This document shows, piece after piece, positions 1-8,311 of a stretch of DNA of 36,541 bases. The stretch is taken from positions 77,482 through 114,022 of the forward strand of contig DEKJ01000051.1 in assembly GCA_002353825.1 (NCBI GenBank), written 5' to 3'. The number at the start of each line of letters is the position of its first letter. Positions within the stretch are counted from its first letter, which is position 1. The notes under the pieces were generated by a model. That model made no database searches and was not told the origin of the DNA. It saw only the letters and a program-made list of their open reading frames with translations. Made by a program: the position numbers and the translations under genes. Origin of the DNA: Prevotella sp. UBA2725 (GTDB lineage: Bacteria; Bacteroidota; Bacteroidia; Bacteroidales; Bacteroidaceae).

Positions 1-38
1 ATTCTTTATTCCTTTTTCTTTATTATTTAGCGAATGCG

Positions 39-629
39 TTATATGCTTTGTGCTCTCACTCTGCTCAATGTCTCCGGTGTCATCTGCAGATAGCTTGCGA
101 TGTATACCAGGGGTGCACGAAGTACTACCTGTGGTTTCATTTTGCACAAACGCTGATAACGGTTCTGAGCTGTCTCAAAGCGTAGCAGATCGGCATGAAC
201 CTGAGAGATGATCAGGCTCTCTTCCAAGATCTTGCGGTAGAGAATCTGAATGTTGACATTGTGCAAGGCTACTTGCTCCAACCTGTGTTTAGGAATGAGA
301 TAAACGATAGTAGGCTCCAAGGCTTCAACTTGAAGCTTCGTAGGCTCTTCCTTAAAGAGACTCTCTATGCACATGAATATCTCACCATCGGAGCCAATAT
401 GCTCCGTCAGCTCCTTATCATTCTTATAGTAGAACTGTCTGATCAAGCCCTTGTCTATGTAATAGATGGCTTCACAAACTTCTCCTTCCTTAAGAATCAT
501 TTCACCCTTGGCGTACTTCTTCGGAATGAGGATGCTTTCCAGCGTGTCGAGCTCCTCATGAGTCATTGTGCTGTACTTGCGCGCCAGTTCGCGTGCTATG
601 TCACGCGTCGTGTTTTGTAATTCCTTCAT
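39..629 (-). CDS. Crp/Fnr-family transcriptional regulator
   Basis: A 196-residue protein with an N-terminal cyclic-nucleotide-binding (cNMP) fold, roughly residues 25-145, seen in the run KGEMILKEGEVCEAIYYIDKG typical of this fold. A short C-terminal helix-turn-helix follows (VYIASYLQMTPETLSRVRA, about residues 174-193). The length and the early end right after the recognition helix are usual for Bacteroidota Crp-like regulators. No Fnr-type cysteine cluster is visible, so it is probably not an oxygen-sensing iron-sulfur protein. It lies 39 bp downstream of lepA on the same strand with no clear TAnnTTTG motif between them, so read-through from lepA is plausible. The effector and target genes cannot be told from sequence. 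Confidence 0.9.
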   Translation of the reverse strand: MKELQNTTRDIARELARKYSTMTHEELDTLESILIPKKYAKGEMILKEGEVCEAIYYIDKGLIRQFYYKNDKELTEHIGSDGEIFMCIESLFKEEPTKLQVEALEPTIVYLIPKHRLEQVALHNVNIQILYRKILEESLIISQVHADLLRFETAQNRYQRLCKMKPQVVLRAPLVYIASYLQMTPETLSRVRAQSI

Positions 630-668
630 TTCTCTATAAATCTATTTAGGTTATCTGATTGAGATTTG

Positions 669-2453
669 TTAATCTAACTTTAAGACAGCGAGGAATGCTT
701 TCTGTGGCACCTGTACGTTGCCAATCTGCTTCATCCTCTTCTTGCCTTTCTTTTGTTTCTCCAACAGTTTGCGCTTACGACTCACATCACCGCCATAGCA
801 TTTAGCAAGCACATCCTTACGTACTTGCTTCACGGTCTCTCTGGCAATGATCTTTGCACCGATAGCAGCCTGGATAGCGATGTCAAACTGCTGACGAGGG
901 ATGAGTTCCTTCAACTTCTCACACATGCTACGTCCCAAGGTCACCGCATTGTCTACATGCGTTAATGTAGAGAGTGCATCGACAGGCTCCCCGTTGAGGA
1001 GAATATCGAGCTTGATAAGCTTCGAAGGACGGTAGCTGTCGATGTGATAATCGAAAGAGGCATATCCTTTGGATATAGACTTCAGCTTATCGTAGAAGTC
1101 AATCACGATCTCACCCAATGGTATCATGAAGTGGAGTTCCACTCTATTACCACCGGAAATATACTGTTGGTCAAGCAGTTCTCCACGTTTGTCGAGGCAC
1201 AGTTTGATAATTGGCCCGATATAGTCGCTTAACGTGATGATGCTCGCACGAATATAAGGCTCATCAATATGGTCAATTTCCGTTGGGTCAGGCAGACCAC
1301 TTGGATTGTGAACCTCTATCTCTTCACCTTGTTTGGTATATACCTTGTAGGAAACGTTTGGAACAGTGGTGATCACTTCCATGTTGAACTCACGGTCGAG
1401 GCGTTCCTGGACAATCTCCATGTGAAGAAGTCCCAGGAATCCGCAGCGGAAACCGAAGCCCAAAGCCTGCGAAGACTCAGGGGTGAACGTGAGACTCGCA
1501 TCGTTGAGCTGCAACTTCTCTAAAGAGCTGCGAAGGTTCTCGTATTCAGCCGGGTCAATGGGATAGACGCCTGCGAACACCATCGGCTTCACTTCCTGGA
1601 AACCTTCTACAGCCTCTTTACATGGGTTGTCTACATGTGTGATCGTATCGCCTACTTTCACCTCTGTAGCATCCTTGATGCCAGAGATGATATATCCTAC
1701 CTCACCCGTGGACAGTTCTTTGCGGGGTTCGAGATCCATCTTGAGTACACCTACCTCATCAGCAGTATACTCCATATCTGTCTGAACGAACTTCACCTTA
1801 TCTCCCTGACGCACGGTACCGTTCATCACCTTTCCAAGAACGATGATACCACGGAAGGAGTTGAAGAGTGAGTCGAAGATCATCATCTGTAAGGGAGCCT
1901 TCGGGTCACCTTTGGGAGCCGGGATACGCTTCACGACAGCTTTGAGAATGTCGGGCACTCCCTCTCCTGTCTTACCACTTGCTCGGATAATATCCTCAGG
2001 GTCACAACCTATGAGGTCAACGATCTCGTCTTCCACCTCATCAGGCATGGCATTGGGCATGTCTATCTTGTTGATGACAGGGATAATCTCCAAGTCGTGG
2101 TCAATGGCCATGTAGAGATTGGAGATCGTCTGAGCCTGAACACCTTGTGTAGCATCTACTACGAGCAAGGCACCCTCACAAGCTGCTATGCTACGGGACA
2201 CTTCATAACTAAAGTCGACATGTCCCGGAGTATCGATAAGGTTGAGTATATATTTTTGTCCATCAAGTGCATATTCCATCTGAATGGCGTGACTCTTAAT
2301 GGTGATGCCACGCTCACGCTCAAGATCCATATCATCAAGCATCTGATTCTCTGTAATCTTGATGGTCTTGGTATATTCAAGCATACGATCGGCCAATGTT
2401 GATTTGCCGTGGTCAATATGCGCTATGATGCAGAAATTACGGATGTTCTCCAT
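669..2453 (-). CDS. lepA: Elongation factor 4 (LepA), translational GTPase
   Basis: A ribosome-associated translational GTPase of the EF-4/LepA family, cytosolic or membrane-peripheral. G-domain motifs are intact: AHIDHGKST (G1), DTPGHVDF (G3) and NKIDMP (G4). The LepA-specific C-terminal domain is complete, ending KRMKQIGNVQVPQKAFLAVL. An upstream in-frame start would add eight residues (MRQRLLIR); I prefer the ATG whose product begins MENIRNFCIIAHIDHG because LepA proteins start just before the G1 loop and a -7 promoter motif at 2475-2482 overlaps the upstream start. The resulting 594 residues match the family. Divergent from the lipoprotein-radA operon. Confidence 0.97.
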   Translation of the reverse strand: MENIRNFCIIAHIDHGKSTLADRMLEYTKTIKITENQMLDDMDLERERGITIKSHAIQMEYALDGQKYILNLIDTPGHVDFSYEVSRSIAACEGALLVVDATQGVQAQTISNLYMAIDHDLEIIPVINKIDMPNAMPDEVEDEIVDLIGCDPEDIIRASGKTGEGVPDILKAVVKRIPAPKGDPKAPLQMMIFDSLFNSFRGIIVLGKVMNGTVRQGDKVKFVQTDMEYTADEVGVLKMDLEPRKELSTGEVGYIISGIKDATEVKVGDTITHVDNPCKEAVEGFQEVKPMVFAGVYPIDPAEYENLRSSLEKLQLNDASLTFTPESSQALGFGFRCGFLGLLHMEIVQERLDREFNMEVITTVPNVSYKVYTKQGEEIEVHNPSGLPDPTEIDHIDEPYIRASIITLSDYIGPIIKLCLDKRGELLDQQYISGGNRVELHFMIPLGEIVIDFYDKLKSISKGYASFDYHIDSYRPSKLIKLDILLNGEPVDALSTLTHVDNAVTLGRSMCEKLKELIPRQQFDIAIQAAIGAKIIARETVKQVRKDVLAKCYGGDVSRKRKLLEKQKKGKKRMKQIGNVQVPQKAFLAVLKLD

Positions 2454-2474
2454 TCGAATTAGTAATCTTTGACG

Positions 2475-2482
2475 CAAAGTTA
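2475..2482 (-). promoter_or_regulatory. -7 promoter element upstream of lepA
   Basis: TAACTTTG on the minus strand matches the Bacteroidota -7 consensus TAnnTTTG and lies 22 bp before the chosen lepA start. I saw no good -33 TTTG at the usual 19-21 bp spacing. Confidence 0.6.
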
Positions 2483-2526
2483 CGAAAAAGATGGGAGATA
2501 GATGCCATAAAAATCTATATTTTTCT

Positions 2527-2534
2527 TAACTTTG
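2527..2534 (+). promoter_or_regulatory. -7 promoter element upstream of the lipoprotein-radA-queC operon
   Basis: TAACTTTG on the plus strand matches TAnnTTTG, about 70 bp before the lipoprotein start. With the element at 2475-2482 it forms a divergent promoter pair. The -33 region is not well conserved. Confidence 0.55.
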
Positions 2535-2604
2535 CGCTAAAATCAAGTTGATGGTTGATAGGTGAAGGGTGTTAATGGACACTCTTGAAGTTATATTAAA
2601 TAAA

Positions 2605-3006
2605 ATGATGAAGAAAAAGATATTAGTTCTTGCATTTGCGGCATTGTCATTGACAAGTTGTCATCGTACGAACTTGGAAGATTTGGCTGCTAAATCAGCT
2701 TCAGATTATACAGAGCGTTACTGCCCTACTCCATTCGTGGATTCACAGCGTACGGACAGTGTAAGCTTTGACAGGGCAACTCATACTTTCGGCTATTATT
2801 ACACGATCTCAGGGAAGATAGATGATCCAATGGTTATTGCTAAAGGACAGAAGCAAATTATAAGTTCTATTCTTAATAGCTTGAAGGAGAATACGAGTAT
2901 GAAGGAATTTAAGCAAGCTGCTTACAACTTTCATTATGTATTCAGATCACAGAAAACTGGTAATGTAGTGATAGACAAGACATTCACTAAGAAAGATTAT
3001 AAGTAA
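2605..3006 (+). CDS. Small putative lipoprotein
   Basis: A 133-residue protein beginning MMKKKILVLAFAALSLTSC, a signal peptide with lipobox LTSC, so probably anchored in the outer or inner membrane. A GTG 36 bp upstream would lengthen the N-terminus but would bury the signal peptide, so the double ATG at 2605/2608 is preferred. The mature part has no motif I recognise. Its middle (SVSFDRATHTFGYYYTISGKIDDP) looks like a small beta-rich domain. It is first in a plus-strand run with radA 25 bp downstream; the pairing suggests co-transcription, not shared function. Confidence 0.75.
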   Translation: MMKKKILVLAFAALSLTSCHRTNLEDLAAKSASDYTERYCPTPFVDSQRTDSVSFDRATHTFGYYYTISGKIDDPMVIAKGQKQIISSILNSLKENTSMKEFKQAAYNFHYVFRSQKTGNVVIDKTFTKKDYK

Positions 3007-3031
3007 GCTTTACAATAAAAGCGTCAATATT

Positions 3032-4435
3032 ATGGCGAAAGACAAGACCATGTATGTCTGCAGCAATTGCGGGTATGAGTCGGCTAAATGGCTTGGACGT
3101 TGTCCCTCGTGTGGTGAATGGGACAGTTTCAAGGAAATAAAGGTAGCTGCAGACTATGGCTCGATGAATGCTAAGAACACGGCAGCTACACTTCGACGTG
3201 GAGGAAAAGGACTTGTTCCCCATGGAGATAATAAGCCGCTTCGATTGAAAGAGATTCCTCTTGAAGATGCTCCGCGAATAGACACGCATGATGATGAGCT
3301 CAACAGAGTCTTGGGCGGTGGCATTGTGCCGGGAAGCATCGTGTTGCTGGGCGGTGAGCCGGGAATAGGTAAGTCGACACTTACTTTGCAGACTATTCTT
3401 GGCATGGGTGATATGCCGATTCTCTATGTCAGCGGTGAGGAAAGTGCCCATCAGATAAAGATGAGAGCTGAGCGTATTCAGAAAGAAGTGCGAGACAATG
3501 TCTTCATCCTCTGTGAGACTTCCCTTGAGAAGATCTATGCCGGTATCCAGGAACTTCATCCTCAGTTGGTCGTTGTAGACTCTATTCAAACAATATCTAC
3601 TGAACAAGTGGACTCTTCACCGGGCAGCATCTCTCAGGTTCGTGAGTGTGCAGCCTCTCTGCTGCGATTTGCGAAGAGTAGTGGTGTTCCCGTTTTGCTC
3701 ATCGGTCACATCAATAAAGAAGGAACATTGGCTGGACCTAAGATCCTTGAGCATATCGTGGATACGGTTATCCAGTTTGAGGGTGACCAGCATTACGTCT
3801 ATCGAATACTGCGAAGTATCAAGAACCGTTTTGGGAGTACCTCGGAGCTCGGCATCTATGAGATGCGTCAAGATGGTTTACGGGCTGTCTCCAATCCTTC
3901 AGAGCTTTTGTTGACCGAAGATCACGAAGGTTTGTCGGGTGTAGCGATCAGTTCTACGATAGAAGGTGTGCGGCCTTTCCTTGTAGAGACGCAGGCTCTT
4001 GTTTCTACAGCAGCCTATGGTACTCCCCAGCGTTCTGCTACGGGCTTTGATCAACGCAGATTGAACATGCTGCTCGCTGTGTTGGAGAAACGTGTCGGCT
4101 TCAAACTGATGCAGAAAGATGTCTTCCTCAATATCGCAGGAGGACTGAAGGTTACCGATATGGCGATGGATCTCAGTGTCATTGCAGCAGTGTTATCGAG
4201 CAATGTAGATACTCCGATAGAGAGTGGATGGTGTATGTGTGGCGAAGTAGGACTGAGTGGTGAAGTAAGACCTGTAAGCCGTGTAGAGCAGCGCATTGCT
4301 GAAGCCGAGAAACTCGGATTCAAGCATATCATCCTCCCGTCCTACAATCTGAAAGGCATCAATCCCAAGAAATATGCTATACAGTTACACCCTGTGAAGA
4401 AAGTGGAGGAAGCATTGCGCCTTCTCTTCGGATAG
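3032..4435 (+). CDS. radA: DNA repair protein RadA (branch-migration ATPase)
   Basis: RadA (Sms) acts in the cytosol on recombination intermediates. All diagnostic parts are visible in its 467 residues: an N-terminal C4 zinc finger (CSNCGYESAKWLGRCPSCGEW, residues 10-30), the RecA-like Walker A GEPGIGKST (about residues 109-117), the RadA-specific KNRFGSTSELG motif (about 265-275), and a C-terminal Lon-protease-like domain that is normally catalytically inactive. The start follows the lipoprotein stop by 25 bp. Length and ends are normal. Confidence 0.97.
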   Translation: MAKDKTMYVCSNCGYESAKWLGRCPSCGEWDSFKEIKVAADYGSMNAKNTAATLRRGGKGLVPHGDNKPLRLKEIPLEDAPRIDTHDDELNRVLGGGIVPGSIVLLGGEPGIGKSTLTLQTILGMGDMPILYVSGEESAHQIKMRAERIQKEVRDNVFILCETSLEKIYAGIQELHPQLVVVDSIQTISTEQVDSSPGSISQVRECAASLLRFAKSSGVPVLLIGHINKEGTLAGPKILEHIVDTVIQFEGDQHYVYRILRSIKNRFGSTSELGIYEMRQDGLRAVSNPSELLLTEDHEGLSGVAISSTIEGVRPFLVETQALVSTAAYGTPQRSATGFDQRRLNMLLAVLEKRVGFKLMQKDVFLNIAGGLKVTDMAMDLSVIAAVLSSNVDTPIESGWCMCGEVGLSGEVRPVSRVEQRIAEAEKLGFKHIILPSYNLKGINPKKYAIQLHPVKKVEEALRLLFG

Positions 4436-4467
4436 CTCATAAACTCATAAACTCATAAACTCAAATC
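4436..4467 (+). repeat. 8-bp tandem repeat filling the radA-queC gap
   Basis: Three exact copies of CTCATAAA and a fourth altered copy (CTCAAATC) occupy the whole 32-bp space between the radA stop and the queC start codon. Confidence 0.9.
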
Positions 4468-5121
4468 ATGAAAGACAGTATTATCATAGTCAGTGGCGGC
4501 ATGGATTCCATTACCATGCTGTACGAATATAAAGACCGGATAGCATTAGGTGTGTCGTTCAACTATGGTAGCAACCATAATGCGCGAGAGATTCCTTTTG
4601 CTGAGTTACATTGCAAGCGGTTGGGTATTCCTCATATCACCATTGACCTTGGATTCATGCATCAGTATTTCAAATCAAGCCTGCTTGAAGGCGCTGATGC
4701 TATTCCTGAAGGCAATTATGATGATGAGAACATGAAATCGACTGTGGTGCCTTTCCGCAACGGTATCATGCTCTCTATTGCCGTTGGGTTGGCTGAATCT
4801 AACCATCTCAAATATGTTATGATGGCTAATCATGGAGGCGACCATGCCATCTATCCCGATTGTCGTCCCGATTTTGTCAAGGCTATGTCTGCTGCTTCAC
4901 AAGCAGGAACCTATGAGAAGGTTGAGGTGTGGGCACCGTATACGAATATCACGAAGGCAGACATTGCTCGCCATGGCAAGGCGCTGGGCATTGACTATAG
5001 TGAGACTTGGAGCTGCTACAAAGGTGGTGAGAAGCATTGTGGAAAGTGCGGTACTTGCCGCGAGCGAAAGGAAGCCTTACGTGAGGCTGGAATCATTGAT
5101 ACTACAGAATATGAAGAATAA
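4468..5121 (+). CDS. queC: 7-cyano-7-deazaguanine synthase (QueC)
   Basis: QueC converts 7-carboxy-7-deazaguanine to preQ0 with ATP and ammonia, a cytosolic step in queuosine tRNA modification. The PP-loop SGGMDS is at residues 9-14. The C-terminal zinc-binding cysteines are present at C183, C191, C194 and C197 (WSCYKGGEKHCGKCGTC). The protein is 217 residues, the usual size. It sits in the radA operon rather than beside other queuosine genes, and no preQ1 riboswitch-like leader is seen in the 32-bp spacer. Its last 11 bp overlap the next gene. Confidence 0.96.
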   Translation: MKDSIIIVSGGMDSITMLYEYKDRIALGVSFNYGSNHNAREIPFAELHCKRLGIPHITIDLGFMHQYFKSSLLEGADAIPEGNYDDENMKSTVVPFRNGIMLSIAVGLAESNHLKYVMMANHGGDHAIYPDCRPDFVKAMSAASQAGTYEKVEVWAPYTNITKADIARHGKALGIDYSETWSCYKGGEKHCGKCGTCRERKEALREAGIIDTTEYEE

Positions 5122-6055
5122 GCTTAACCATAACTGGGAATTGACGAATCTCTTCTCTATCTTAGCATTTTTAATGCTGTCATCATTCCTCTTAACAGCT
5201 TGTCACAAGAGCTATGATGAGAAGAAGCAGGAAGAGAAAGCTTCTCGCGCAGAGCTCGAGCGTGAAGATAGTCTGGCATTGAAGATTGCTACTGTTCCAA
5301 CCCTCGATTGCCTGCCTTTGTTTATTGGTGTGGAAGACAGCTTGTTCTTGCAGAATGGGCTTGACGTTCATCTCAAACAAAGGGGTGCACAGATAGACTG
5401 CGATACGTTGGTACGAGGCAAACATGTAGAAGGTTTTGTCAGTGACCTGATACGTACTGAACGGCTAAAGAAAGAAGGCATCGCCCTGAGGTATATTACT
5501 GCTACAGGCAGCTATTGGCAGCTTTATACCAATCGTATCGCACGTATCAAAGAACTGAAGCAGCTCTCTGACAAGATGATAGCCATGACGAGGTTCTCGG
5601 TTACTGATTATCTTGCTGATTACGCTATTGATAGTGCTAAACCTAAATACGATGTTTACAAGATTCAAATCAATGACCCTCGTACACGTATCAAGATGAT
5701 TCTCAACAATGAGATGGATGCGGCATTGTTTACTGAGCCGCAAGCTACCACTGCAAGGATACATGGTAATCCTATGCTCATGGACAGTAGGGATAAAAAT
5801 GTGCATATGGGTGTAATAGCTTTCCGTGAAAAGGCACTTACGGGTAAGCGGAGGCAGCAACAACTAAAGACCTTCATCAAGGTCTATAATATGGCGGTAG
5901 ACTCTATTAATAAAAATGGTTTCCTGCACTATGCATCTATTATCAGTAAGTACACTGGTGCTGATGTTAAGACTATAAAGGCGTTGCCGCAGATGAAGTT
6001 TAGTCATGTCACTCCTCCAAGGGCGCATGATATAGCTATAGCAAAAAGATATTAA
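5111..6055 (+). CDS. Substrate-binding-protein-like lipoprotein (NMT1/SsuA-type)
   Basis: A 314-residue predicted lipoprotein. The open frame extends far upstream inside queC, but the ATG giving MKNKLNHNWELTNLFSILAF places a signal anchor and lipobox LLTAC correctly, so that start is chosen (11-bp overlap with queC). The mature protein starts LKIATVPTLDCLPLFIGVED, the first strand-turn typical of periplasmic binding proteins of the NMT1/THI5-SsuA type. The later segment LNNEMDAALFTEPQATTAR resembles the family's motif for a ligand-site loop. No permease or ATPase genes adjoin it, so the transporter partner and ligand are unknown. It is followed 6 bp later by the TPR gene. Confidence 0.75.
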   Translation: MKNKLNHNWELTNLFSILAFLMLSSFLLTACHKSYDEKKQEEKASRAELEREDSLALKIATVPTLDCLPLFIGVEDSLFLQNGLDVHLKQRGAQIDCDTLVRGKHVEGFVSDLIRTERLKKEGIALRYITATGSYWQLYTNRIARIKELKQLSDKMIAMTRFSVTDYLADYAIDSAKPKYDVYKIQINDPRTRIKMILNNEMDAALFTEPQATTARIHGNPMLMDSRDKNVHMGVIAFREKALTGKRRQQQLKTFIKVYNMAVDSINKNGFLHYASIISKYTGADVKTIKALPQMKFSHVTPPRAHDIAIAKRY

Positions 6056-6061
6056 CAACTT

Positions 6062-8242
6062 ATGACCAGACTTGATTCTTCTAACTGGAAAGATTATATC
6101 CATCAGATAGTAGACCTTCAACAACAGTTGTCGAATAATCTTCCACTTGGAACTGTACTAAAGGACACTTCCAAGTTGATGACTGATTATTCTATTTCAG
6201 TTAACGACGAGTTGGAGGATATTAGCAACAGCTATCAGATGATGAGCGATTACATGCTCCGTGGATATCAGGACAATCAGCGAGATAGCCTCTATCATCA
6301 ATTGGCTCGACGTCTTTATCGTGTTTTGTCCAATGCTTCGCTGCAAGCTCGAATAAAATTCGACTCATCATTGGCTCCACTATTATCCGGCAGGACAAAT
6401 AACGTTCAACCTGATACCGACAGCCTTCGTGCAAGCTTGGAGTCTTTTGTATCTGATGTGGCCTTGTTAACGCTTGAGCCCCAATCAACAGTAGAAGCAA
6501 AAAGCAAGGGCCTTTACGAGCAACGGTTTGCTGTCGTTTCCAAAGCTTTCATTGATATTGTTGTATCCGGTCAATGGAGCAATGAGTATGCCTCAGATAT
6601 AGCAGCGCTCATTCTTTCTCCTACGATTGATGCGATGGATGCATTGACCTTGTGTGCTTCTGTGATGATGGCTGCTCTTCTTTCTCCGGATCCAGCCAAA
6701 GTGATGATGCTTCTTAAGATATATCAGAAAGCAAATGATGAGAAATTGAAGCAACGGGCACTCATAGGTTGGGTGTTTGCATTAGATAAAGGCGATTATC
6801 GTTTATTCCCGGAAATATCCAATACTATCAATCAACTGTTAGACAACGACGATTTCCGTGAAGAACTTGTTCAGTTGCAGATGCAGATTGTATATTGCTT
6901 GACAGCTGAACAAGACACACAGACCATAGAGCGGGATGTCATACCCAACATCATGAAAAATCAGAATCTCGAGATGACGAGGTTTGGCATCCGGGAGAAG
7001 GAGGAGAACCCGATGGATGAGATCCTGCATGGTGATAACAGTGACAAGAAGATAGAAGAGATTGAACAAAGCATGCGTAAGATTACGGACATGCAGAAGC
7101 GTGGTGCTGATATCTATTTCGGGGGCTTTTCCAAGATGAAGCGTTTCGGTTTCTTCTTCACATTGTCTAATTGGTTCACGCCTTTCTATATTCAGCATCC
7201 TGGTTTGGAACAGATTCCTAAGGAAATTAGGAAGGCTCAGTTTATGAGTAGTTTGCTTTCTTCGATGCCTTTCTGCGATTCAGACAAGTACAGTTTTGCA
7301 TTGGCGATGTCGACTGTCTATGCACAGCTACCCGATAACATCAAAGAGATGTTGGGTAACAATGTGGCGATGGAAGTTCCTGGTGCTGAAGGAATTATTA
7401 ATACCCCGGCATTCTATCGTCGTCAGTATCTCCAAGATCTATATCGTTTCTTCCGCATCAATGACAGTCGTAGGGCGTTTAGAGATCCATTCACGAATAA
7501 GGACAATAAGCTCTTCCTTGATAATCCTATTTATGCGGGTTCCATGCATGACGGAGCAATAAGTGTTGTAACGTTCCTTTTGAAACGCAGACTGTTTGTC
7601 GAAGCAAAAGTGATGCTGAATGCTTACTTTGATGAGAATAGTTTGGAAGATAACCTTCTCGCTGGACGCATAGCACTGAGGGAAGGCCAATACGCTAAGG
7701 CTGAAGTTTTGTTTACAAAAGCCTATAGCATGGAGAATGGTAAAGAGAAGGCCTTAAAAGGCTATGCTTTGGCTTCTTTTCGTTGTGCTCATTATGCTCA
7801 AGCTTCAAAACTGTACAGGCAGTTGTCCGTTCTTTACCCAGATAAGGAACTCTATCCGATGAACGAGGCCATTGCACTTATCAATGATGAGAGGGCTGAT
7901 GAGGCTGTGAAGATCTTGTACGAGCTCTATTATAAAGATCAGAATAAATCGGACATCAAGCGAGTTTTAGCTTGGTCGATGCTCTGTACAAAACAGCTTG
8001 AGAAGTCAGCAAAACTTTATCAAGAACTTTTATCCTTGGAAAAGCCCGAAGCTGCTGATTATCTGAATGCAGGGTATTGTGCATGGTTCAATGGAAAGGG
8101 AGAAGAAGCTGCACGACTCTTTCAGCAGGCTCAATCGATGTTCTCCGACAAGACTCTTGTGGATAAGTTCCGGGAAGATGCTTCTCTTCTTGATTTTTAT
8201 GATATAGATAATACCGATCGCAATATCATGGCGGGGGTATGA
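6062..8242 (+). CDS. Large TPR-repeat protein, function unknown
   Basis: A 726-residue protein without a signal peptide or membrane segments, so likely cytosolic. The C-terminal third (about residues 510-700) consists of TPR-like helical pairs, e.g. LAGRIALREGQYAKAEVLFTKA and YLNAGYCAWFNGKGEEAARL. The N-terminal two thirds are predicted all-helical and not recognised; a repeated-helix scaffold is likely. It is last in the plus-strand operon and starts 6 bp after the binding-protein gene, suggesting translational coupling. TPRs mediate protein contacts; no specific function can be assigned. Confidence 0.85.
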   Translation: MTRLDSSNWKDYIHQIVDLQQQLSNNLPLGTVLKDTSKLMTDYSISVNDELEDISNSYQMMSDYMLRGYQDNQRDSLYHQLARRLYRVLSNASLQARIKFDSSLAPLLSGRTNNVQPDTDSLRASLESFVSDVALLTLEPQSTVEAKSKGLYEQRFAVVSKAFIDIVVSGQWSNEYASDIAALILSPTIDAMDALTLCASVMMAALLSPDPAKVMMLLKIYQKANDEKLKQRALIGWVFALDKGDYRLFPEISNTINQLLDNDDFREELVQLQMQIVYCLTAEQDTQTIERDVIPNIMKNQNLEMTRFGIREKEENPMDEILHGDNSDKKIEEIEQSMRKITDMQKRGADIYFGGFSKMKRFGFFFTLSNWFTPFYIQHPGLEQIPKEIRKAQFMSSLLSSMPFCDSDKYSFALAMSTVYAQLPDNIKEMLGNNVAMEVPGAEGIINTPAFYRRQYLQDLYRFFRINDSRRAFRDPFTNKDNKLFLDNPIYAGSMHDGAISVVTFLLKRRLFVEAKVMLNAYFDENSLEDNLLAGRIALREGQYAKAEVLFTKAYSMENGKEKALKGYALASFRCAHYAQASKLYRQLSVLYPDKELYPMNEAIALINDERADEAVKILYELYYKDQNKSDIKRVLAWSMLCTKQLEKSAKLYQELLSLEKPEAADYLNAGYCAWFNGKGEEAARLFQQAQSMFSDKTLVDKFREDASLLDFYDIDNTDRNIMAGV

Positions 8243-8260
8243 TTTGATAATAAAACAATA

Positions 8261-8281
8261 GGGCGGCCCTCAGGGCCGCCC
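8261..8281. terminator. Hairpin between convergent TPR and rho genes
   Basis: A perfect 9-bp stem (GGGCGGCCC / GGGCCGCCC) with a TCA loop lies 18 bp after the TPR gene stop and 30 bp after the rho stop. The flanking T tract is short on the plus strand, but the position between convergent genes supports a bidirectional terminator. Confidence 0.75.
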
Positions 8282-8311
8282 TTACATTGTTAATCAGCGT
8301 ATGTGTTCTGT

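Noticed and set aside
4832..5110. N-terminal extension of the binding-protein-like lipoprotein into queC
   Set aside because: It would place about 93 unrelated residues before a clear signal peptide and lipobox.
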